Source: an uncultured Clostridia bacterium (GTDB taxonomy: Bacteria > Bacillota > Clostridia > Oscillospirales > Ruminococcaceae). Taken from it: a stretch of DNA of 5,131 nucleotides. Shown piece by piece: positions 1-4,459 of the stretch (position 1 is the first letter of the stretch; each line of letters starts with the position of its first letter). Location of the stretch: the NCBI GenBank assembly GCA_947630315.1, contig CANRHA010000138.1, forward strand, positions 1 through 5,131. The letters run 5' to 3'. A model generated the notes under the pieces. That model was not told the DNA's origin and did not search any database. It saw only the letters and a program-made list of their open reading frames with translations. Made by a program: the position numbers and the translations under genes.

Positions 1-27
1 TACGCAAAAGTCCACAGCCTCGCAGTT

Positions 28-63
28 CCCCCTCCCCTCGAGGGGAGGGGGTCGGGGGTGGGG
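28..63. repeat. 24-bp perfect palindrome overlapping a four-tract G-run motif
   Basis: Positions 28-51 form a perfect palindrome centred between 39 and 40: C5-T-C4-TC on one side and GA-G4-A-G5 on the other. Its right half continues into two more G runs, giving G4-A-G5-TC-G5-T-G4 at 42-63, which matches the classical G-quadruplex pattern with loops of 1, 2 and 1 bases. The arrangement of a C/T-rich and G/A-rich hairpin followed by a GGGGGTGGGG tail resembles short GC-rich hairpin repeats that recur between genes in many bacteria. There is no T tract after it, so it is not an obvious intrinsic terminator. Function is unknown. The left neighbour lies outside the window. Confidence 0.75.
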
Positions 64-86
64 TGATTAAAAATAGCATGAGCGGA

Positions 87-121
87 TAGTAGTTAGAGAG
101 TAGTTATTAGTAGTTAGTTGA
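87..121. repeat. Heptamer array, TAGnnnn type (five units)
   Basis: TAG occurs at 87, 94, 101, 108 and 115, exactly seven bases apart each time, while the four bases between vary (TAGT, AGAG, TTAT and so on). It is the first of five arrays in the window that keep a 7-base rhythm and a short anchor but not a fixed unit. It reads in the orientation opposite to the array at 254-302, so the two face each other across about 130 bp. No open reading frame or promoter is evident within it. Confidence 0.8.
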
Positions 122-208
122 TGAGGTCTCGAGGGCTGGGATAATATGAAGGTAAGCGAATACCTTTTACCCCCCGCGGCGCGGCACTCCCTCGCAAGTC
201 AGCGCCCA

Positions 209-302
209 CGTTCTACCCGCGCACCCTTGTTCTTTTGCAAACCCTCGGTAGAGCGCTCTATCTTCTAATATCTATCCTCTATCTTCTATCCCCCATCTTC
301 TA
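209..302. repeat. Intergenic repeat segment ending in a TCTA heptamer array
   Basis: Positions 254-302 are seven heptamers, mostly ending in CTA (CGCTCTA, TCTTCTA, ATATCTA, TCCTCTA, TCTTCTA, TCCCCCA, TCTTCTA). The array begins inside a 12-bp palindrome, TAGAGCGCTCTA, at 249-260. The preceding bases (209-253) align by eye with 2828-2874 on the other side of the DUF2079 gene: both carry TCTACCCGC near the left, a GCAA-CCCT block, then a CGCTCTA that opens the array. The segment between the facing arrays (122-208) looks like a decayed relative of the 75-bp core at 2595-2669, sharing only short pieces such as GCGAATA. No gene is seen in 1-334. Confidence 0.65.
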
Positions 303-334
303 CGTTAATTTTCTCTTAACTTTCCCCATGCCGA

Positions 335-363
335 TTGACTTTACCCGCGCGATGGGCTATACT
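335..363 (+). promoter_or_regulatory. Sigma-A type promoter for the DUF2079 gene
   Basis: The -35 box TTGACT (335-340) and -10 box TATACT (358-363) each match consensus at five of six positions and are separated by exactly 17 bases. Transcription would start near 370, only about 14 bases before the proposed TTG start at 384, so the leader would contain little more than the ribosome binding site. If translation instead begins at ATG 450, the leader would be about 80 bases. Confidence 0.8.
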
Positions 364-370
364 CAGTACG

Positions 371-376
371 AGGGGG
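371..376 (+). promoter_or_regulatory. Probable ribosome binding site deciding the TTG start
   Basis: AGGGGG lies seven bases before the TTG at 384. It is purine-rich and well placed but only partly complementary to the usual anti-Shine-Dalgarno sequence. A competing site, GAGGG at 438-442, stands seven bases before an in-frame ATG at 450 (codon 23). The sequence does not settle which is used. Confidence 0.5.
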
Positions 377-383
377 CGAGGAA

Positions 384-2279
384 TTGAGGCAGGCGCTTGA
401 AAAACTGCAAACCGAATTTAAGGAATACGGGCTGCCCGAGGGCCTTTTTATGAGGCTTTTCAGCTCGTTTTTTGCCGTGTCGGCGGTTCAGAACGTCCTT
501 GCACGCGTCCGCGGCATCTCCCCCGTAGAAAACTGGCAGAATTTCACCGCCGAATTTCAACCGCTGCCCAAGCTCATCTGGACGGCAGTTGTATTTTTGT
601 GGATCTCTCTTGTTTTCAGGATCTTCTCGAAAAAGCTTCGCCGAATAGATAATTCCCTGCTGATAATTTCGGCGGCGGCGTTTTCGCTTACCTCCGTATG
701 GCATAGCGGGAATTTTTACGCCTGTGCGGCGGCAGGGGCGGTAGCGGCCGTTTTTACCGCCTGTTCTTTTAATGATATCAACCGTAAGGAACCCAAAGCC
801 CCCGTTTCTGATGACCGCGCGCGCGGCGACATGCCCGAAAAGGCTGTCGTATTCGCAGCTGCTGCGGCGGTCTTTATCTTCATAGCCTCAACTACCGTCG
901 CCGTTCACAAATGCTTCGGCACGTCATGTTTTGACATGGGCATTTTTGTGCAGACGTTCCACTCGCTTAAGGAGCACCTCAACGCCGTTATAACCTGTGA
1001 AAGAGACCGCGTGATGTCTCATTTTCAGGTCCACGGCTCTTTTATTTTCTATCTTCTTACGCCTATCTACGCTCTTTTTCCGAGGGGCGAGACGCTTCTT
1101 GTTATACAGGCGCTGTTTGCCTCGGCCGGGGTTATTCCCCTATATATGATCTCAAAAAGGCACGGCTTTAAGGGCTTGCCCCTTGTCTGCACATGCCTTA
1201 TCTATACGTTCTGCGCGGGGATAGTCCTGCCCTGCTACTTTCAGTTCCATGAAAACGCGCTTTTACCTACGCTTCTTATGTGGCTGCTTTACGCCGCCGA
1301 TTCGGAAAAAATACCGCTTTTTTACATCATGTCCGTACTGGTCTGCGCCGTAAAAGAGGACGCCCCACTGTATGTTATATGCGTCGCCCTGTACTTTGCG
1401 GCAACGTGGACCAGATTAAAAAAGAAACACGGCGTTATAGCCGCCATGGCGGCGGGGCTGTATTTCGTCGTCATCATGAAATGGCTGACCGGCCACGGCG
1501 ACGGCGATTACATGACCGCTACCCGCCTCGGCATTCTCATGACCGATCACGGCTCGGGAATATGGGGAGTTATCAAAAACGCGATCGTAGACCCGGGATA
1601 TCTGATGAGCCTGCTGCTGAGTCAGAACACCCTGCTGTTCTTTGTTGAAACAATGCTCCCGCTGATGTTTTTGCCGTTTTTGACCAAAAAGCTGCACAGG
1701 TATCTCCTGATGATCCCGTACCTGATAATGAACCTGATAATAGGGGCCGGGTACGGCTATGCGGCGGACATAGGTTTTCAGTACATTTTCGGGCCGTCCT
1801 GCCTGCTTATATACCTTTCGGTCGTGAACGCCTCGGAGATCACAAAAAATCAAAAAAATACGCTTATGGCGGCCGCGGCGGCGATGTCTGTAATATTCAC
1901 GGTCTCAATGGCGTCGCCGAAGTTATCGTATATCAAACAATACCGCGACGCAAAAAGCTATTACCTCAGCGCCGACAGGTGCATAACTTCGGTTCCCGAG
2001 GAGGGTTCGGCGCTGGTGAACGCGTTCTTCCTGCCCCACGCCGCCAACCGCGACGAGGTCTACGAGCTTGACGAGGGCTGTTTTGAGATGAGCGTGACCG
2101 GCGAGGTGATCGGAATGCCGGGGCTTGACGGGTACGATTTTTGCATTTTCAGCACGCAGGACCCCCTGACCGAAAAGGCCATGCCGTATCTTAACGGAGC
2201 CGGCTGGACAAAGTACGCCGAATCGGAGGGCGGATTTGTTGAGGTATATGTGAGGCCGGGGTGGGCGCCCCAAGCCTGA
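384..2279 (+). CDS. DUF2079 family integral membrane protein, likely GT-C fold
   Basis: This 631-residue protein has many hydrophobic segments and the hallmarks of the DUF2079 family (predicted membrane proteins placed with GT-C type glycosyltransferases). Visible motifs are FDMGIFVQTF at 183-192, where D184 sits in the position of the first-loop acidic residue of GT-C proteins; HFQVHGSFIFYLLTPIYALF at 213-232; FHENALLP at 288-295; and VKEDAPLY at 323-330. Roughly 12-15 membrane spans lie between residues 65 and 510, followed by a soluble tail of about 120 residues with C533, C567 and C587, as is usual for such proteins. GT-C enzymes typically move a sugar from a lipid-phosphate carrier to an acceptor on the outer face of the membrane; that activity here is inference, and no substrate can be named. 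Translation is taken from TTG 384, with ATG 450 as the alternative, which would remove 22 hydrophilic residues. It stands alone with its own promoter and terminator. Confidence 0.88.
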   Translation: MRQALEKLQTEFKEYGLPEGLFMRLFSSFFAVSAVQNVLARVRGISPVENWQNFTAEFQPLPKLIWTAVVFLWISLVFRIFSKKLRRIDNSLLIISAAAFSLTSVWHSGNFYACAAAGAVAAVFTACSFNDINRKEPKAPVSDDRARGDMPEKAVVFAAAAAVFIFIASTTVAVHKCFGTSCFDMGIFVQTFHSLKEHLNAVITCERDRVMSHFQVHGSFIFYLLTPIYALFPRGETLLVIQALFASAGVIPLYMISKRHGFKGLPLVCTCLIYTFCAGIVLPCYFQFHENALLPTLLMWLLYAADSEKIPLFYIMSVLVCAVKEDAPLYVICVALYFAATWTRLKKKHGVIAAMAAGLYFVVIMKWLTGHGDGDYMTATRLGILMTDHGSGIWGVIKNAIVDPGYLMSLLLSQNTLLFFVETMLPLMFLPFLTKKLHRYLLMIPYLIMNLIIGAGYGYAADIGFQYIFGPSCLLIYLSVVNASEITKNQKNTLMAAAAAMSVIFTVSMASPKLSYIKQYRDAKSYYLSADRCITSVPEEGSALVNAFFLPHAANRDEVYELDEGCFEMSVTGEVIGMPGLDGYDFCIFSTQDPLTEKAMPYLNGAGWTKYAESEGGFVEVYVRPGWAPQA

Positions 2280-2290
2280 CCGCAGAAAAT

Positions 2291-2330
2291 ATCCCCGCTG
2301 GATTTTTTTGAAATTCGGCGGGATTTCTTG
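2291..2330 (+). terminator. Hairpin terminator after the DUF2079 gene
   Basis: Eleven bases after the stop, 2291-2324 folds into a 14-bp hairpin: ATCCC pairs with GGGAT, GCTG with CGGC across one bulged C, and GATTT with AAATT, around a TTTTG loop. A U-rich stretch follows (TTCTTG, then TTGATTT). Two pairs are G-U wobbles in the plus-strand transcript and would become A-C mismatches on the other strand, so the structure favours the plus strand and termination of the DUF2079 transcript. The U tract is interrupted, so efficiency may be moderate. Confidence 0.7.
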
Positions 2331-2450
2331 TTGATTTGCAGAAAGACACATGGCGGCAAGGGCGGGAATGGGGCGGTGTGTGCTCCTGATGTGGGTGCGC
2401 TGCTTCATGCCGGCTTTTGGTGCTCCTGACCGGGTCTCTGCGTAGCCGCA
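2331..2450. other. Gene-free spacer with a 10-base direct repeat
   Basis: No gene or convincing signal is seen. The decamer GTGCTCCTGA occurs at 2380-2389 and again at 2420-2429, a 40-base offset. TCTCTGC at 2435-2441 is complementary to GCAGAGA at 2560-2566 and so brackets the structured element that follows. Confidence 0.4.
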
Positions 2451-2555
2451 GGCCCCGGGCGAAGCCCGCCCCGCGCGCTGGGCGCGCGGGGCCAGCGGCA
2501 GCGAAGCTGCCGCTGCGGCGGCCCCTGCGGGGCCGCCGGGGCTTCGCCCGGGGCC
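2451..2555. repeat. 105-nt GC-rich element folding into a perfect closed four-way junction
   Basis: The outer arms 2451-2467 and 2539-2555 are exact 17-base reverse complements (left arm GGCCCCGGGCGAAGCCC). Between them three hairpins abut with no spare base: 2468-2492 (11 bp, loop TGG), 2493-2515 (10 bp, loop GAA) and 2516-2538 (10 bp, loop TGC). In all, 48 base pairs account for 96 of 105 bases, and only the nine loop bases are unpaired. The outer arms contain smaller internal hairpins (GGGC-GAA-GCCC and GGGC-TTC-GCCC), so a five-hairpin alternative is possible. All pairs are Watson-Crick, so either DNA strand, or RNA from either strand, could fold. There is no T tract on either side and no open frame of note. 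It may be a structured repeat, a single-stranded DNA transposition substrate, or a non-coding RNA; the sequence does not decide. Confidence 0.85.
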
Positions 2556-2560
2556 CTTAG

Positions 2561-2595
2561 CAGAGATCAGAAGTCAGAAAACAGATATCAGAGGT
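2561..2595. repeat. Heptamer array, CAGnnnn type (five units)
   Basis: CAG occurs at 2561, 2568, 2575, 2582 and 2589, exactly seven bases apart. Positions 2566-2581 (ATCAGAAGTCAGAAAA) are the perfect 16-base reverse complement of 2716-2731, so this array and the one at 2720-2752 form inverted ends around the 75-bp core. Its first bases also form the right half of the GCAGAGA/TCTCTGC pair that encloses the four-way junction element. Confidence 0.8.
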
Positions 2596-2669
2596 TGGAG
2601 GACAAGGGCAGCGAATAGCAGGGTACTTGCGATATGCGCAGAAGGTGACGGCAACGATGGCAGAGGGTT
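2595..2669. repeat. 75-bp repeat core, copy 1
   Basis: This segment is 68/75 identical to 2753-2826, starting TTGGAGGACAAGGGC and ending GGCAGAGGGTT in both. The differences are six substitutions, all transitions, and one single-base gap. The linker after it ends in GCAAGCCCTG (2699-2708), which also recurs after copy 2, giving a tandem period of about 157-158 bp. No credible coding frame is conserved between the copies. Confidence 0.85.
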
Positions 2670-2719
2670 CAGACGTGTGCACATGCTCTAATCTTCCTGC
2701 AAGCCCTGTAAAAGCTTTT

Positions 2720-2752
2720 CTGACTTCTGATTTCTGTCCTCTGTCTTCTGAT
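2720..2752. repeat. Heptamer array, CTGnnnn type (five units)
   Basis: CTG occurs at 2720, 2727, 2734, 2741 and 2748 with exact 7-base spacing, and an in-phase CTG stands at 2706. This is the inverted counterpart of the CAG array at 2561-2595; together they bracket core copy 1 as an element of about 190 bp. The array leads directly into core copy 2. Confidence 0.8.
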
Positions 2753-2826
2753 TTGGAGGACAAGGGCGGCGGATAGCAGATACTTGCGATATGCGCAGAG
2801 AGTGACGGCAACGACGGCAGAGGGTT
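2753..2826. repeat. 75-bp repeat core, copy 2 (74 bp)
   Basis: This is the second tandem copy of the core at 2595-2669, one base shorter. It keeps the short palindromic patch TGCGATATGCGCA found in copy 1. It is followed by a linker containing TCTACCCGC (2831-2839) and GCAAGCCCTG (2856-2865), and then by a TCTA array. Confidence 0.85.
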
Positions 2827-2827
2827 A

Positions 2828-2900
2828 CGATCTACCCGCTCGCTTTCATCTCCCCGCAAGCCCTGACAGATCGCTCTAAATTCTATCATCTACCCCTCTA
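2828..2900. repeat. Linker and TCTA heptamer array running into the MATE gene end
   Basis: TCTA occurs at 2875, 2882 and 2889 (7-base steps) and at 2897 (8-base step). The unit at 2889-2892 contains the CTA that reads as the TAG stop codon of the MATE gene on the minus strand, and the last unit lies within its final codons. The whole segment resembles 209-302 upstream of the DUF2079 gene, in the same orientation. Confidence 0.65.
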
Positions 2901-4290
2901 ATACCTGATCCAGCTCCCCATACGTTTTCACAATGACTGCGGCAGACACCGCGGCGGTCAGAATGTCCGATACCGGCATCGAGTACAGAACGCCGTCAAG
3001 ACCGAAGAACGCCGGCAGGATAAGCGCAAAGCCGACCCCGAAAACTATCTCCCTTATCATCGATAGGGCGGTTGAGGCGGCAGCCCTGCCCATCGCCTGA
3101 AGAAAAATAAACGCGGCCTTGTTGACGCATGCAAAAACTATCATGCAGAGGTAAATTCTGAACGCTCTGACCGCGAAATCGGCGTAGTATCCGCTCTCGT
3201 TCGCCGCGCCGAATATCCCGATAAGCCCGCGCGGTAAAATTTCAACTATCAGAAGCGCCGCCGCGCCTACAGCGGCCTCGCAGATCAGAAGCCGCGTAAA
3301 CAGCCCCTTTACACGGTCCTTGCGGCCCGCGCCCATGTTGTAGCCGACCACCGGTATACACCCCGCCGCCATGCCGACGACGATGGAAATAACTATCTGG
3401 AAGAATTTCATCACTATTCCGACCACCGCCATGGGTATCTGCGCGTAAGCCTCCTGGCCGAATATCGGGTCCTCGGCGCCGTATTTTCTTATCATGTTGC
3501 TGATCGCCGCCATCGCCGCGACAAGCGAGACCTGAGACAAAAAGCTGCATATCCCGAGAGAAAGCGTCTTTGAAACTGTTTTTGAGCTGAACCTGAAGCT
3601 CTCGCGGCCAAGTTTTACCGATTTTGTTTTAAACATGTACACGGCGGCGAGAACGGCCGTTGCTATCTGGCCGATAACCGTCGCCACGGCCGCGCCGGTC
3701 ATTCCCCATTTAAGACCGAATATGAAAACGGGGTCGAGTATTATGTTAATGACCGCGCCCGCAAGGGTAGAGACCATGGCGAACTTAGGGCTGCCGTCGG
3801 CGCGTATTACCGGGTTCATGGCCTGCCCGAACATGTAAAAGGGTATGCCGAGAGAGATCCAGAAAAAGTATTCTTTCGACATTCTGAACGTCTCCGCGTT
3901 TACCGTTCCGCCGAAGACGGTTATAATTTTATCCGAAAAAATAAGGTACAGCGCGCTGAGTAAAACGCTGCTTATCAGCGTCATGACGACCGAAAGGCCG
4001 ACGCTGTTTGATGCGCTCGGCCCGTCGCCCCGACCGAGGCTGAGGCTTACATAGGCGCAGCAGCCGTCGCCTATCATCACGGCGATCGCGAGAGCTATTA
4101 CTGTAAGCGGGAAAACAACGGTATTTGCCGCGTTCCCGAAGGACCCGAGATAAGAGGCGTTGGCTATAAATATCTGATCTACGATATTATAAAGCGCGCC
4201 GACTAAAAGGGATATGATGCAGGGAAGCGAGTACCCGGCCATCAGCCTGCCGAGGCTCCCCGTCGCCAAAAATGACTGATTATTTTCCAT
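2890..4290 (-). CDS. MATE family multidrug/cation antiporter (MepA/DinF-like)
   Basis: This 466-residue protein has the usual MATE length and about twelve membrane spans in two six-helix halves (roughly residues 15-220 and 240-455). MATE transporters export drugs or metabolites across the inner membrane in exchange for Na+ or H+. Visible signatures are YNIVDQIFIA at 34-43 with the conserved first-helix acid D38; ADGSPKFAM at 164-172; NIILDPVFIFGLKWGMTGAA at 182-201, with N182 and D186 matching the N-lobe cation-site residues known in this superfamily; and GYNMGAGRKDRV at 316-327 in the second half. No acidic residue is seen in helix 7, where NorM-type proteins carry one, so I favour the DinF/MepA side; substrate is unknown. 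The start at 4290 is chosen because GGAGG lies five bases upstream. An upstream ATG at 4395 would begin inside the promoter. It is transcribed alone, from its own promoter, through a leader terminator. Confidence 0.93.
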   Translation of the reverse strand: MENNQSFLATGSLGRLMAGYSLPCIISLLVGALYNIVDQIFIANASYLGSFGNAANTVVFPLTVIALAIAVMIGDGCCAYVSLSLGRGDGPSASNSVGLSVVMTLISSVLLSALYLIFSDKIITVFGGTVNAETFRMSKEYFFWISLGIPFYMFGQAMNPVIRADGSPKFAMVSTLAGAVINIILDPVFIFGLKWGMTGAAVATVIGQIATAVLAAVYMFKTKSVKLGRESFRFSSKTVSKTLSLGICSFLSQVSLVAAMAAISNMIRKYGAEDPIFGQEAYAQIPMAVVGIVMKFFQIVISIVVGMAAGCIPVVGYNMGAGRKDRVKGLFTRLLICEAAVGAAALLIVEILPRGLIGIFGAANESGYYADFAVRAFRIYLCMIVFACVNKAAFIFLQAMGRAAASTALSMIREIVFGVGFALILPAFFGLDGVLYSMPVSDILTAAVSAAVIVKTYGELDQVLEG

Positions 4291-4295
4291 AAAAA

Positions 4296-4300
4296 CCTCC
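4296..4300 (-). promoter_or_regulatory. Strong GGAGG ribosome binding site of the MATE gene
   Basis: On the minus strand GGAGG is followed by TTTTT and then the ATG at 4290. It decides the start against the 35-codon-longer frame. It lies only eight bases after the U tract of the leader terminator, so most of the leader between them is consumed by signals. Confidence 0.9.
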
Positions 4301-4308
4301 GTGAGCGC

Positions 4309-4348
4309 AAAAAAATAATGCGCAAGCCCAAAACTGGACTTACGCATT
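4309..4348 (-). terminator. Intrinsic terminator inside the MATE 5' leader (candidate attenuator)
   Basis: In the minus-strand RNA, AAUGCGUAAGUCC pairs along all 13 bases with GGGCUUGCGCAUU, around a 6-base AGUUUU loop, and is followed by A and seven U (4309-4315). Two of the pairs are U-G wobbles that would be A-C mismatches on the plus strand, which shows that the fold belongs to the MATE transcript. It lies after the promoter and before the ribosome binding site, so it should reduce MATE expression unless bypassed. A GAGCG (4353-4357) to CGCUC (4303-4307) pairing could enclose it. No known riboswitch class is recognised, and only about 12 bases precede the stem. Confidence 0.8.
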
Positions 4349-4366
4349 CTGCCGCTCGTTGAGTAT

Positions 4367-4395
4367 ATTATACCGAATCTCGGCGAAAAAATCAA
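4367..4395 (-). promoter_or_regulatory. Sigma-A type promoter of the MATE gene
   Basis: On the minus strand TTGATT (4390-4395) and a perfect TATAAT (4367-4372) are separated by 17 bases. Transcription should start near 4360, giving a leader of about 70 bases. The -35 box overlaps the right arm of an 11-bp inverted repeat, which may be an operator. Confidence 0.85.
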
Positions 4396-4451
4396 GAGGA
4401 TAGGCGGAAAATTTTTTACCCCGTTTTATCTTCAAAATACATTTTTTCGCC
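4382..4451. repeat. 11-bp inverted repeat spanning the MATE promoter upstream region
   Basis: GGCGAAAAAAT at 4382-4392 is the perfect reverse complement of ATTTTTTCGCC at 4441-4451, with 48 bases between. A related imperfect block, GGCGGAAAATTTTTT, lies between them at 4404-4418. The inner arm overlaps the -35 box and spacer of the MATE promoter, and the outer arm lies just after the stop of the neighbouring gene. It could bind a regulator or be chance in A/T-rich DNA. Confidence 0.5.
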
Positions 4452-4459
4452 AAATTTTT

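Noticed and set aside
1..66. Tail of a coding sequence entering from the left edge
   Set aside because: The frame is open only to a TGA at 64 and reads through the palindrome as proline and glycine runs typical of translated repeat DNA. Nothing supports coding.
148..167. Short hairpin AAGGTA-AGCGAA-TACCTT as a terminator
   Set aside because: The stem is only six base pairs of modest stability, and what follows is TTTACCCCCC rather than a T tract. No gene end is known upstream.
1923..2408. Minus-strand open frames of 161 and 99 codons at the end of the DUF2079 gene
   Set aside because: They lie antisense to well-supported DUF2079 coding sequence and across its terminator, and have no start signals. 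They are shadows of the GC-rich codon pattern.
2451..2555. tRNA-like cloverleaf, integron attC site or intrinsic terminator
   Set aside because: Stems are too long and loops too short for a tRNA, there are no tRNA-conserved bases, no attC core-site triplets at the ends, and no T tract on either strand.
2595..2826. Possible CRISPR array from the regular repeats
   Set aside because: There are only two 75-bp copies with related rather than unique spacers, and no cas genes. The 7-base arrays are far too short-period.
2557..2889. 110-codon minus-strand open frame just after the MATE gene
   Set aside because: It is composed of the tandem repeat cores and heptamer arrays, has no ribosome binding site and no protein-like composition, and the two repeat copies do not conserve a frame.
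4291..4395. Extending the MATE protein by 35 residues to an ATG at 4395
   Set aside because: That codon overlaps the -35 box, the extension would cover the promoter and terminator, and the GGAGG-ATG at 4290 is a far better start, with a typical MATE N-terminus.
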